From Rhodothalassium salexigens DSM 2132 (GTDB lineage: Bacteria > Pseudomonadota > Alphaproteobacteria > Sphingomonadales > Rhodothalassiaceae): a stretch of 64,000 nt of DNA. The stretch covers positions 1 through 64,000 of the forward strand of contig NZ_SLXO01000013.1 in assembly GCF_004341375.1 (NCBI RefSeq), in the 5' to 3' direction. Below the pieces are notes generated by a model. The model saw only the letters and a program-made list of their open reading frames with translations. It was not told the DNA's origin and ran no database searches. Numbering within the stretch: position 1 is the stretch's first letter; each line of letters begins with the position of its first letter. Of this stretch, positions 16,640 through 25,683 are shown piece after piece. A program made the translations under genes and the position numbers.

Positions 16640-17497
16640 ATGCTTGCAGTCTTCCGTTCGGTCGCCCGTCTCGGGGCCGCCGCTCTCTATCGCACGCTCG
16701 ACCCGGTCTACCGGGCGCTCGACCGCCACTATGTGGTCCGCACGCCGGCGCTGCGCCGTATCCCCGGCGCCGGCGACCGGCGTGGCGGCAAGCACGCCTA
16801 TGGCGAATGGGCCCATGTGGCCGGGTTGTTCCAGGGGCTGATCCACCAGGCGCTCGGCGGCGGGGCCGGCCATCATATTTTGGACGTGGGCTGCGGCACC
16901 GGGCTTTTGGGCATCGCCGCCAGCCCCTATGTGGGGACCGGCGGGCGCTATACCGGGCTGGACGTGCAGGCCGCCGATATCGCCGCCGCGCGGCGCCGGT
17001 TTGCCGAGCACAGTCATCGGTTCATCCACCTGTCCGCGGCCAACCCCGCCTATGACACCGCCGGCGCGCCGGCGCGTCCGCCCTGGCCCGTGGATGACGC
17101 CAGCCAGGATCTGGTCACCGCGCTGTCGGTGTGGACCCACTTCGCCGAGGCCGATGCGGGTTTTTATCTGGGCGAGGTGGCGCGCGTGCTGCGCCCCGGC
17201 GGGCGGGCGCTGATCACCGCCTTCGTGCTCGACGACACCTACCGCGCGGCGGCGCCGGCGCGCCTGGGGCGCTGGGTGTTCGACCGGCCGGCCTATGGCG
17301 CCGACGACTGGCTGTGCCCGGCCTGGGTGCGGGTGCCCGAAGACGCCGTGGCGCTGACCGACCGGGCGCTCGACCGTATCGCGGCGGCGGCCGGGCTGAG
17401 GCTGGCGGCGGCCCATGCCGGCACCTGGAAGGCCGAGGGCGGGCTGTACTTTCAGGATGTGCTAGTGCTGGAAAAGCCGGCGGCGGCGCCGGGTTGA
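16640..17497 (+). CDS. class I SAM-dependent methyltransferase
   Basis: A 285-residue protein with a Rossmann SAM-binding core. Motif I is ILDVGCGTGLLGIAA at about 77-91, the acidic residue GLDVQAADI follows, then SQDLVTALSVWTHF and the VLRPGGRALIT strand. The N-terminal ~65 residues are helical and basic. It belongs to the Methyltransf_11/25 type; the substrate is not predictable from sequence or context. AGGAAAG lies about 12 bases before the ATG. It is convergent with the coiled-coil gene, the stop codons being 5 bases apart. Confidence 0.85.
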   Translation: MLAVFRSVARLGAAALYRTLDPVYRALDRHYVVRTPALRRIPGAGDRRGGKHAYGEWAHVAGLFQGLIHQALGGGAGHHILDVGCGTGLLGIAASPYVGTGGRYTGLDVQAADIAAARRRFAEHSHRFIHLSAANPAYDTAGAPARPPWPVDDASQDLVTALSVWTHFAEADAGFYLGEVARVLRPGGRALITAFVLDDTYRAAAPARLGRWVFDRPAYGADDWLCPAWVRVPEDAVALTDRALDRIAAAAGLRLAAAHAGTWKAEGGLYFQDVLVLEKPAAAPG

Positions 17498-17501
17498 GCG
17501 G

Positions 17502-17939
17502 CTAGGGAAAGCGGATCAACAGGCCGAGCACCACCAGGATGACGCTCATATAGCCGAGCATCTCGGCACGCACCGGGCGTTTCATCACCTCGGCCTGGGT
17601 CGCCAGGTGGGGCAAGGTGGCGTCGAGCTTGGCCGCCATGGTGGCCAAATCGCCGCGCAAGCCCTGGATATCCGTATGCAGTTCGCCGCGCAGGTTCTGC
17701 ATGTCGGCGCGGACCTCGCTACGCAAGTTTTCCATGTCGCTGTGAATCTCGTTGCGCAGGTCGTGCAACTCGGTGCGCGTGGCCAAATTGGGTAGGCTGG
17801 CGCGCACGAAGCCGTCGAGATTGTTGAGCACCGGCTCGATGCGCCGCAGGGTGGTTTCCACGTCGGTCATCCGGGTTTCCAGGTGCGACACACGGGGGCC
17901 CAGATCGCGCGCGTCGACGCCGCCATTGCCGTCTTCCAT
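17502..17939 (-). CDS. tail-anchored hendecad coiled-coil protein, function unknown
   Basis: A 145-residue protein. Residues ~15-60 form a heptad-type coiled coil. Next come four consecutive 11-residue repeats (LRNEIHSDMEN, LRSEVRADMQN, LRGELHTDIQG, LRGDLATMAAK), a right-handed hendecad coiled coil. The C-terminus is a single hydrophobic helix (about 127-143, MSVILVVLGLLIRF) ending in two residues, so the protein should be tail-anchored with a cytoplasmic coil. It resembles the general plan of DUF1640/CCDC90-like proteins, but I do not claim membership. No catalytic residues are visible. Confidence 0.75.
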   Translation of the reverse strand: MEDGNGGVDARDLGPRVSHLETRMTDVETTLRRIEPVLNNLDGFVRASLPNLATRTELHDLRNEIHSDMENLRSEVRADMQNLRGELHTDIQGLRGDLATMAAKLDATLPHLATQAEVMKRPVRAEMLGYMSVILVVLGLLIRFP

Positions 17940-18044
17940 GCCTGTCCTCTCGCCAGCTTGGATCAGCCACTAAAAGGCGAGAGGTTATCACGATGGCATG
18001 GGCGTGTCTCGCGCGGCATCACCCGGCCGCCCGGCAAGGCGGCG

Positions 18045-19553
18045 CTAGCCCCAGATGTCCTTGCCCGAGCCCGGCAGGCCGAGCCGGTCCCACATGGCGC
18101 TGACCTTGTCGACCACCGCCGGGTCCATGCGGATCGCTTCGCCCCATTCGCGCTCGGTCTCGCCGGGCATCTTGTTGGTGGCGTCGAGCCCCAACTTGCC
18201 GCCAAGGCCCGAGACCGGCGAGGCGAAGTCCAGATAGTCGATCGGCGTGTTTTCCACCGTGGTGATGTCGCGCACCGGGTCCATGCGGGTCGAGATCGCC
18301 CACATCACGTCTTTCCAGTCGCGGGCGTTGATGTCGGCATCCACCACGATCACGAACTTGGTGTACATGAACTGGCGCAGATACGACCACACGCCCATCA
18401 TCACCCGCTTGGCGTGGCCGGCATAAGCCTTCTTCATGGACACCACGGCGATCCGGTAGCTGCACCCCTCGGGCGGCAGCCAGAAGTCGACGATCTCGGG
18501 GAATTGCTGCTGGATCAGCGGGATGAACACTTCGTTGAGCGCTTCGCCCAGCACGCTCGGCTCGTCCGGCGGCCGGCCGGTATAGGTCGACAGGTAAATC
18601 GGGTCGCGGCGCATGGTGATCGCCGAGACCTGGAAGACGGGGAAGGTGTCGACCGAGTTGTAATAGCCCGTATGGTCGCCATAGGGGCCTTCGGGCGCCT
18701 GTTCGTCCAGCAGCACATGGCCTTCGAGCACGATCTCGGCGCTTGCCGGCACCTTGAGCGGCACGGTCTTACAATCGACCAGATCGACCTTCTGCCCGCG
18801 CAGCAGGCCGGCGAACTGATACTCGCTCAAGGTATCGGGCACCGGCGTCACGGCGGCGAGGGTGGTGCCGGGGTCGGCGCCGAGTACGGCGGCCACCGGT
18901 AGCGGTTCGCGCCGTTCCTGCTTCCAGCGGCGGAATTGTTGCGCGCCGCCGCGATGCTTGAGCCAGCGCATGATGCAGCGGTCGGGGCCCAGGCGCTGCA
19001 TCCGGTAGATGCCCAGATTATAGGCGTCTTCCTTGGCACCCGACGGCCCCTTGGTGACCACCAGCGGCCAGGTGATCAGGGGCGCGGGCTCGCCGGGCCA
19101 GCAGGTCTGGATCGGCAGCCGGGTCAGGTCGACCCGGTCGCCCGTCCACACCACCTCCTGCACCGGTGCGCGGCGCGCCTTGCCCGGCTTCATGGCCAAG
19201 ACCTTGCGCGCCAGCGGCAGCATCTCCAGCGCGTCCCTGACGCCGCCCGGCGGTTCGGGCTGGCGCAGGAACGCCAGCGTCTCGCCCACCTCGCGCAGTT
19301 GGTCGGGCGTGCGTTCGATGGCGCGGGCGACCCGTTCGACCGTGCCGTAGAGGTTGACCAGCACCGGCATCTCCGAGCGTTCGCCGCGCTCGTTGAGCAC
19401 ATGCTCGAACAGGATCGCCGGACCGCCCTCGGCGATCACGCGGGTCTGGATCTCGGTCATCTCCAACTCGGTGGAGACCGGCTCGCGGACGCGCACCAGG
19501 TCACCGGTGCGTTCCAGGTCGTCGATGAAATCGCGCAAGGAAGCGTAAGACAT
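18045..19553 (-). CDS. ubiD: UbiD family decarboxylase
   Basis: A 502-residue prenylated-FMN-dependent decarboxylase. Recognisable blocks are [40 protein letters not shown], the [20 protein letters not shown] region that carries conserved acidic residues, and [20 protein letters not shown]. Length and pattern match bacterial UbiD, which removes the carboxyl of 3-polyprenyl-4-hydroxybenzoate in ubiquinone synthesis. Some homologues act on other aromatic or enoic acids. The partner flavin prenyltransferase UbiX is not in the window. The polyprenyl synthase at 33760 supports a ubiquinone context. Confidence 0.92.
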   Translation of the reverse strand: MSYASLRDFIDDLERTGDLVRVREPVSTELEMTEIQTRVIAEGGPAILFEHVLNERGERSEMPVLVNLYGTVERVARAIERTPDQLREVGETLAFLRQPEPPGGVRDALEMLPLARKVLAMKPGKARRAPVQEVVWTGDRVDLTRLPIQTCWPGEPAPLITWPLVVTKGPSGAKEDAYNLGIYRMQRLGPDRCIMRWLKHRGGAQQFRRWKQERREPLPVAAVLGADPGTTLAAVTPVPDTLSEYQFAGLLRGQKVDLVDCKTVPLKVPASAEIVLEGHVLLDEQAPEGPYGDHTGYYNSVDTFPVFQVSAITMRRDPIYLSTYTGRPPDEPSVLGEALNEVFIPLIQQQFPEIVDFWLPPEGCSYRIAVVSMKKAYAGHAKRVMMGVWSYLRQFMYTKFVIVVDADINARDWKDVMWAISTRMDPVRDITTVENTPIDYLDFASPVSGLGGKLGLDATNKMPGETEREWGEAIRMDPAVVDKVSAMWDRLGLPGSGKDIWG

Positions 19554-19722
19554 GACCCGTGTTTAGCCCGCCCGGCGGTCGGCGAAAAGAGCCTCTGGCA
19601 TGGCGGGCGTGGGATTGCGCCGGTTTGCCGCTCGTCTGGCCTCCGGTTGCGGGCCGGCCGGCCGGGGCGATTGGCGGATCGCCGCGTTTCTGGCATGATG
19701 TCAAAAATAAGGGAGGCGAGCC

Positions 19723-20898
19723 ATGGCCCTGGCGATCGACGTGACCCGGCGCGACCCGCAGGCGGCGGCCGAGGCGTTGCAGCCCGCGATCCGCGCCCGC
19801 GCCGAGGCGATCGAGACCGAGCGGCGGCTGCCCGCCGACCTGGCGGGCGAACTGGCGCGGGCCGGGCTGATGCGGCTGTTCGTGCCCGCTGCTGCGGGCG
19901 GGCTGGAGATGGACCCGCCGCAAGCCTTCGCCGCCACCGAGGCGCTGGCGCGGGCCGACGCCTCGGTCGCCTGGTGTCAGATGATCGCCGCCACCACCGG
20001 CCTGGTGTCGGCCTATCTGCCCACCGACCGCGCGGCGCAGATCTTCGCCGCCGACGACGCCATCACCGGCGGCGTGTTCGCGCCCAAGGGCGAGGCACGG
20101 CCGGTCGCTGGCGGCTACCGGGTTTCGGGGCGCTGGCAGTGGGCGAGCGGCAGCGCCAACTGCGCCTGGCTCATGGCCGGTTGCCGGGTGGTCGAGGACG
20201 GGGCGGTGCGCACGCTGCCCAATGGCGCGCCCGACGTGCTGATGGTGCTGGTGCCGCGTCGGGCGGTGACCCTGCACGACACCTGGCACGCCGCCGGCCT
20301 CGCCGGCACCGGCAGCGGCGATATGGAGATCGTCGACGCCGAGGTGCCGGGGGGCCACAGCGCGTCGTTCTTCTCCGACCGGCCGGTGGCCGATGGGCCG
20401 CTCTATCGTTTTCCGGTGTTCGCCATGCTCGCCCAGGGCATCGCGGCGACGGCGCTTGGCAATGCGCGCGGCGCGCTCGACGAGTTGGCGGCGTTCGGCA
20501 CCGCCAAGACCCGCCAGTTCGAGCGCAAGGCCCTGGGCGCCACGCCCCATGTGCAGGGCGAGACCGCGCGCGCCGAGGCGCTGTTGTCGTCGGCGCGCGC
20601 CTTTTGGGCGGCGACCCTGGCCGACGCCTGGGACCGGGCGTCGGCGGGCCAGGCGCTGAGCATCGAGACCCGGGCCCGGCTGCGCCTCGCTGCCACCCAC
20701 GCCACCCGCACCGCCGCCGAGGTGACCGCGATGGCCCATGACTTGGCCGGCGGCGCGTCGGCGTTTCTGTCGTTCCCGATCCAGCGTCGGTTCCGCGACG
20801 CCCATGTGGCGACCCAGCACATTATGGTCGGCCACGCCACCTACGAAACCTATGGCCGCACCGTCTATGGCCTCGATGTGGACGCCACCTTCGTGTGA
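19723..20898 (+). CDS. acyl-CoA dehydrogenase-like flavin monooxygenase (HsaA/DszC type)
   Basis: A 391-residue protein with the acyl-CoA dehydrogenase fold: N-terminal helical domain (about 10-120), beta domain (about 120-225, with GGYRVSGRWQWASGSANC) and C-terminal helical bundle ending in QHIMVGHATYETYGRTVYGL. The catalytic glutamate of true dehydrogenases is not evident, and the beta-domain and C-terminal motifs are those of group D flavin monooxygenases such as HsaA and DszC. These use reduced flavin and oxygen on aromatic or sulfur compounds. No flavin reductase partner lies adjacent. It is divergent from ubiD, 169 bases away. Confidence 0.85.
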   Translation: MALAIDVTRRDPQAAAEALQPAIRARAEAIETERRLPADLAGELARAGLMRLFVPAAAGGLEMDPPQAFAATEALARADASVAWCQMIAATTGLVSAYLPTDRAAQIFAADDAITGGVFAPKGEARPVAGGYRVSGRWQWASGSANCAWLMAGCRVVEDGAVRTLPNGAPDVLMVLVPRRAVTLHDTWHAAGLAGTGSGDMEIVDAEVPGGHSASFFSDRPVADGPLYRFPVFAMLAQGIAATALGNARGALDELAAFGTAKTRQFERKALGATPHVQGETARAEALLSSARAFWAATLADAWDRASAGQALSIETRARLRLAATHATRTAAEVTAMAHDLAGGASAFLSFPIQRRFRDAHVATQHIMVGHATYETYGRTVYGLDVDATFV

Positions 20899-21040
20899 GC
20901 GCGGCACTGGACCGGTCGGCGGCGTCGGCGTATGACGGAAGAGCGCCGGCCGGGCCGTGCCGTCACCACCCCGCCGTCGCGCACAGACCCATGAGCCTTT
21001 CCCATGCGCACTATGACCGCACCATGACCGCATCCGCCCC

Positions 21041-22669
21041 ATGAGCGCCACCAAAGACCCGCATGCCGCCCTGTCCGCCTGGCGCGCCGAGCCGGGCAGC
21101 AAGCGCGCGTTTCAGGCGTTTCTCGACAGCCTGGGCCCGAGCACCCCGGTGGCGACGTTTCTGGACTCGCTCGGTGTGTTCCAGCAGCACGGCACCGTCG
21201 ATGCCGATCTGTTGGCGCAAGTGGGCATCAAGGCGTTCGAGCGCGACGCGCTTGATATCGCGCGGCGGTTCTTCGAGCGCGCCTTGACCGAAAACCGCCA
21301 GCAGGTAATCGCCTATTCCGGGCTGATCCACATCTTCTATCGCCAGGAAAACGCCAACGCGGCGATCGCCGTGTTCAAGCGGGCGATGGCCAATGGCGCG
21401 CTGCATTCGCGGCTGTTCAGCGATATGAGCCACGTCTATGGCCGGCTTCTGGGCGACACCGCCAAGGGCCGGCGCTACAGCGAACTGGCCCATCAGACCG
21501 ACGCCAACAATGTGGCGGCGATGGACAATCTGGCGCGCATGTACGCCGTGCGCGACCCGGAATTCGCCGACCAACTCTATACCCAAGCGCTCGCCCGGTC
21601 GCCCGAGGATGCGCAACTCAACATGAATTACGCGCTGTTCCTGTTGCAGGCGGGACACTTGGCGCGCGGCTGGAGCCACTATCGCTATCGGTTGGACCTG
21701 TCCTTGGGCCCGCGCAAGGCGTTGCGCTACAACCCGATCCTGCCCGGCTGGGACGGCGAGGACCTGACCGGCAAGGCGGTATTCGCCATGGCCGAACAGG
21801 GGTTGGGCGACGAATTGCTGTTCGGGCTCACATACCCCGCGCTTTATGCCCGGGCGCGCCACCTGACCATCGGCTGCGACCGGCGGCTGATCCCGATCTT
21901 CCAGCGCAGCTTCCCCGACGCCACGGTCACCGGGTTTCGCGATACGGTGGTCAACCGGGTGCGTGACCGGTCGTTTCCCTATGTGGAGGCCGGCGTGCAG
22001 GCGGGGACGCTGGCGCTCGACCATGCGCTGCCGATCGGCGATTTGGGGCGCGCCTTCTGGCCCGACCGTGCCGCCGTCGGCCAGTGGCCGTGCGGTTATA
22101 TCAAGGCCGACCCCGAGCGCACGGCGGAGATGGCCGCGCGCATGGGCCCCCGGCGCGAACCGGTGCGCATCGGCATCGCATGGCGCAGCGGCACCGTCGA
22201 CGTGGACCGCAAGCACGGCTATCTGGACCCCGACGATCTGGCGCCGATCCTGGCGGTGCCCGGGGTCGAGTTCGTGGTCTTGCAGTATTCGCTGGCCGAG
22301 GGCGAGTTGGCGCATCTGCGCCGGGTCGCGCGCCAGCCGGTGATCGCGCTCGACGATGTGGACCTCAAGGACGATCTCGACGCCAATCTGGCGATCATGG
22401 AAAATCTGGATATGGTGATGTCGCCCCCCATGGCCCCGGCGATGATGTCGATCTGCCTCGGCCGGCCCACCTGGCTGTTGGGCGGCATGCCCTGGTGGTT
22501 CTTCGGCGAACGCGGCGAATGGCCGGCGCATGTGCCGGTGCTGCGCTGGTTGCGCTTCATTCGCCGCCAGGGGGTGGCCGACTTGGAACCGGTGGTCGCG
22601 GCGGTGCGCCAACTGGCCGCCGACGGTCCCGACGGCGCCTGGGGGCCGAACCGCGCCGCCGCCGATTGA
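21041..22669 (+). CDS. TPR protein with glycosyltransferase-like C-terminal domain
   Basis: A 542-residue protein. Residues about 50-230 are tetratricopeptide-like helical pairs (ALDIARRFFERALTENRQQV, LYTQALARSPEDAQLNMNYA). The second half has AEQGLGDELLFGLTYPAL at about 249-266 and a Rossmann-like segment (VRIGIAWRSGTVDVDRKHG, then ALDDVDLKDDLDANLAIMEN, and MSICLGRPTWLLGG). These match the region found after TPRs in proteins of the glycosyltransferase 9/O-GlcNAc transferase-like fold. Catalysis is inferred, not shown. No signal peptide, so it is probably cytoplasmic. The upstream 140 bases carry no other gene. Confidence 0.75.
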   Translation: MSATKDPHAALSAWRAEPGSKRAFQAFLDSLGPSTPVATFLDSLGVFQQHGTVDADLLAQVGIKAFERDALDIARRFFERALTENRQQVIAYSGLIHIFYRQENANAAIAVFKRAMANGALHSRLFSDMSHVYGRLLGDTAKGRRYSELAHQTDANNVAAMDNLARMYAVRDPEFADQLYTQALARSPEDAQLNMNYALFLLQAGHLARGWSHYRYRLDLSLGPRKALRYNPILPGWDGEDLTGKAVFAMAEQGLGDELLFGLTYPALYARARHLTIGCDRRLIPIFQRSFPDATVTGFRDTVVNRVRDRSFPYVEAGVQAGTLALDHALPIGDLGRAFWPDRAAVGQWPCGYIKADPERTAEMAARMGPRREPVRIGIAWRSGTVDVDRKHGYLDPDDLAPILAVPGVEFVVLQYSLAEGELAHLRRVARQPVIALDDVDLKDDLDANLAIMENLDMVMSPPMAPAMMSICLGRPTWLLGGMPWWFFGERGEWPAHVPVLRWLRFIRRQGVADLEPVVAAVRQLAADGPDGAWGPNRAAAD

Positions 22670-22781
22670 CCGCGCCGTCGCTTGATCCTGCCGGCCTTGA
22701 TCCCGTCGGCCTTGATTGCGTCGATTGCGGCGTGCCGTGGCCGGACCGGGCGGCGGCTCTTGCGTGCGTGCGCGCCCCCGC

Positions 22782-23948
22782 TCAGTCGGGCAGGTGTGCC
22801 CACTCCGCGATCACGTCCGGGTCGGTTTCGCGGTCCGCCCGGCGGGCCTTGAGCGCCCGCACCCGGTCGGCGGGCGCCAACTGGGCAACCGCCCAGACCG
22901 CCGCGCCGCGCACCGCCGGTTCGGCGTCGTCGAGCAGCCCTTCGACCAGCCCCATAAGCCCCGCGTCGCCGCTATTGGCGATGGCGATCAGCACGTTGCG
23001 CACGAACCGGGCGCGCCCGGTGCGCTTGATCGGCGAGCCCGAGAACAGCGCGCGAAAGTCGGCGTCGTCGAGCAACGCCAGGTCGGCCAGGTCGGGGGCG
23101 CCCAATTCGGCGCGGGCGAAGAACTGCGCCTCGGTCGCGCATTCGGCGAACTTGTTCCACGGGCACACCGCCAGGCAGTCGTCGCAGCCATAGATGCGGT
23201 TGCCGAGGGCAGGGCGCAGGGCGTGCGGGATCGGGCCCTTGTGCTCGATGGCCAGATAGCTGATGCAGCGCCGGGCATCCAGTTGATAGGGAGCGACAAA
23301 CGCGTTCGTCGGGCAGGCGTCGAGACAGCGCCGACACGAACCGCAATGGTCGCGCTCGGGTGCGTCGGCGTCGAGGGCCAGCGGCGTGAACAGCGCGCCC
23401 AGGAACAGCCAGTTGCCCAGATCCCGACTGACCAGATTGGTGTGCTTGCCGCGCCAGCCGATCCCCGCCGCCTCGGCCAGCGGTTTTTCCATCACCGGCG
23501 CGGTGTCGACGAACACCTTGACCGGCTGGCCCGAGCGCTCGTGCAGCCAGCGCGCCAGGCGCTTCAGCCGCTTCTTGAGCACGTCGTGATAATCCTTGCC
23601 GCGGGCATAGACCGACACCGCCCCCTTGGTCGGGTGGTCGCGCAGGATCATCGGGTCGACGGCGGGGCCGTAGTTGAGCCCGACCATCACCGCGGTGCGC
23701 ATCTCGGGCCACAGCGCCTGCGGGTGACGGCGCTGGTCGGCGCGCTCGGCCATCCAGGCCATGCCGCCATGGTGGCCCTGGGCCAGAAACCGGTCGAGGG
23801 CCGTGCCGGCATGGGCCAGCAAGGCGGGCACCGCGTCGGGGCGCGCCAGGCCCACGGCGTCGAAGCCGAGCGCCCGCGCCTCAGCCCGCACCGCGTCGGC
23901 GGTGACCGGCGGGATGGGGGCTGAGCTGGCGGCGGGTGCGGGCGTCAT
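22782..23948 (-). CDS. queG: epoxyqueuosine reductase QueG
   Basis: A 388-residue cobalamin-dependent iron-sulfur enzyme that reduces epoxyqueuosine to queuosine in tRNA. Two ferredoxin-like cluster motifs are present: [12 protein letters not shown] and [13 protein letters not shown]. The N-terminal domain has [12 protein letters not shown] and [14 protein letters not shown], and the C-terminus has HEAT-like repeats ([12 protein letters not shown]). ATG 23948 was chosen as the start; the open frame extends further upstream but would overlap the GST gene, which ends at 23974. It lies 25 bases downstream of the GST gene and is likely co-transcribed with it, a common queG neighbour arrangement in alphaproteobacteria. 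Confidence 0.93.
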   Translation of the reverse strand: MTPAPAASSAPIPPVTADAVRAEARALGFDAVGLARPDAVPALLAHAGTALDRFLAQGHHGGMAWMAERADQRRHPQALWPEMRTAVMVGLNYGPAVDPMILRDHPTKGAVSVYARGKDYHDVLKKRLKRLARWLHERSGQPVKVFVDTAPVMEKPLAEAAGIGWRGKHTNLVSRDLGNWLFLGALFTPLALDADAPERDHCGSCRRCLDACPTNAFVAPYQLDARRCISYLAIEHKGPIPHALRPALGNRIYGCDDCLAVCPWNKFAECATEAQFFARAELGAPDLADLALLDDADFRALFSGSPIKRTGRARFVRNVLIAIANSGDAGLMGLVEGLLDDAEPAVRGAAVWAVAQLAPADRVRALKARRADRETDPDVIAEWAHLPD

Positions 23949-23973
23949 CGGCGGCCCCTGGGTGTCATGCGTC

Positions 23974-24642
23974 TCAAAAGTCGGGCTGGTCGTAGTATTT
24001 CGGCGGCCGGATGCCGGCGATCCGCTCGCCGAGCAGGTGGCGCATGGACTTGCGCGACTTGACCAGCATGTACCATTCGCGCGCGCCGGGATGGTCGTCC
24101 CAGGCGACATGGCCCAGATAGTCCAGCACCGATACCTGAGCGGCGGCGATGGCGTCGGCGAGGGTAAAATAGGTGCCGGTCAGATAGTGCCGCCGGGTCG
24201 CCAGATAATCCAGATAGTCCAGATGGGTGCGCAGGTTTTGCAGACCGGCGCGGATGGCTTCGGTGTCGGGGGTCTCGCGCCGGTAAAGCCGCTTGATGAT
24301 CTTTTCGGTGATCAGATAGCGGCCGACCTCTTCCCAGAAGCGGTGGCCGTACCACAGCGCCAGGCGGCGCACCTCGGCCCGCGCCAAAAGGTCGCGCCCG
24401 AGCATCGGCGGCTCGGGGTGCAATTCCTCCAGATATTCGCAGATCGGCAGGAAGCCGGCGATGGTATGGCCGCCGTCGACCAGCAGCAGCGGCACCTCGC
24501 CCTCGGGGCTCAGGCGGCGAAACTCGATCCGGCCTTCCCAGTCGGGCTCCTCGCGCAGGTCCGCCTCGACCCCCTTTTCGGCCAGGAACAGCCGCACAGC
24601 CCGCGCACTCGGAGAGATGATGTTGTGAAATAGCACCAGCAT
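23974..24642 (-). CDS. glutathione S-transferase family protein
   Basis: A 222-residue protein with the GST fold. The thioredoxin-like N-terminal domain has [20 protein letters not shown], then [20 protein letters not shown] with the conserved cis-proline (VPL) and glutathione-binding region. The helical C-terminal domain includes [20 protein letters not shown], the N-capping box region. ATG 24642 is the first start that gives the canonical N-terminus; the frame is open far upstream but without coding character. It is divergent from the ABC transporter operon and upstream of queG. Substrate unknown. Confidence 0.9.
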   Translation of the reverse strand: MLVLFHNIISPSARAVRLFLAEKGVEADLREEPDWEGRIEFRRLSPEGEVPLLLVDGGHTIAGFLPICEYLEELHPEPPMLGRDLLARAEVRRLALWYGHRFWEEVGRYLITEKIIKRLYRRETPDTEAIRAGLQNLRTHLDYLDYLATRRHYLTGTYFTLADAIAAAQVSVLDYLGHVAWDDHPGAREWYMLVKSRKSMRHLLGERIAGIRPPKYYDQPDF

Positions 24643-24750
24643 GATAGGCCCTATACCCCGCAGCCGACCCCAACGCCACCTTGCATTGCCTGGACCGGGG
24701 TTTCTACAGTGCCGATCAAGAACCAAGCCATCATCACAAGGGGGGCGTGC

Positions 24751-25683
24751 GTGACCGATCATTTGGTCGAACTGGAGGGGATCGAGAAGCGCTATGGCCG
24801 CTTCAAGGCGGTCAACGGCGTGTCGATGGCGGTCAAGCCGGGCGAGATTTTCGGCTTTCTGGGCCCCAATGGCGCCGGCAAGACCACCGTGATCCGCATC
24901 CTTTTGGATATTCTGCAACCCGACCGGGGGCGGCGTCAGGTTTTGGGCGCCGAATCGGCGCTCAGCGTCGGCGACCGGATCGGCTATCTGCCCGAGGAAC
25001 GCGGGCTCTACAAGGCGATGACGCCGGTCAACGCGATCACCTATTTCGCTCGGCTCAAGGGCATGAAGGCCGCCCACGCCAAGGAGCGCGCGCGCGAGTT
25101 GCTGGAGCGCTACGGTCTGAGCGCCGTCGCTGACAAGCCGATCAAGACCTTCTCCAAGGGCATGGCGCAGAAGGTGCAGGTGCTGTCCTGCGTCGCCCAC
25201 GACCCCGAGGTGGTGATCCTCGACGAGCCCTTTTCGGGCCTCGACCCGGTCAACCAGCAGGTGCTCGAAGAGTTGATCTGCGCGCTGCGCGACGCCGGCC
25301 GCACGGTGATCTTCTCCACCCATGTGATGCAGCACGCCGAGCGCCTGTGCGACCGGGTGATCATGATCGGCCGCGGCGAGACGCGCTTTCTGGGCACGGT
25401 GGACGAGGCGCGGGCGCGCTTGCCGCGTCGGCTGCGGCTGACCACCGACAGCACGGCCTCGGCGCTGCCGGCGTTGCCGGGGCTGGAGAAGGTCGCCGAG
25501 GCCGATGGCCACGCCACCTATGAGACCCGGCTGGCGGCGCAGCAGTCGGTGCAGCAGATCCTCAAGCAATGCCTGGACAGTGGCGTCGACCTGTCCGGTT
25601 TCACCGTGATCGAGCCGACCCTGCACGACGTGTTCGTCGATCTGGTCGGCGAGGACGCCCGCCAAGCGAGGACCGCAGCATGA
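24751..25683 (+). CDS. ABC transporter ATP-binding protein (NatA-like)
   Basis: A 310-residue ATPase subunit. Walker A is GPNGAGKTT at about 40-48, the signature-like segment is FSKGMAQKVQ, and Walker B is VVILDEPFSGLDP, followed by the H-loop FSTHVMQHAE. A C-terminal DUF4162-type domain follows (from about RFLGTVDEA). GTG 24751 was chosen as start because AAGGGGGG precedes it by about 7 bases; GTG 24709 in frame is the alternative. Its stop overlaps the permease start (ATGA). It energises the adjacent permease, forming a NatAB-like exporter of unknown substrate. Confidence 0.9.
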   Translation: MTDHLVELEGIEKRYGRFKAVNGVSMAVKPGEIFGFLGPNGAGKTTVIRILLDILQPDRGRRQVLGAESALSVGDRIGYLPEERGLYKAMTPVNAITYFARLKGMKAAHAKERARELLERYGLSAVADKPIKTFSKGMAQKVQVLSCVAHDPEVVILDEPFSGLDPVNQQVLEELICALRDAGRTVIFSTHVMQHAERLCDRVIMIGRGETRFLGTVDEARARLPRRLRLTTDSTASALPALPGLEKVAEADGHATYETRLAAQQSVQQILKQCLDSGVDLSGFTVIEPTLHDVFVDLVGEDARQARTAA

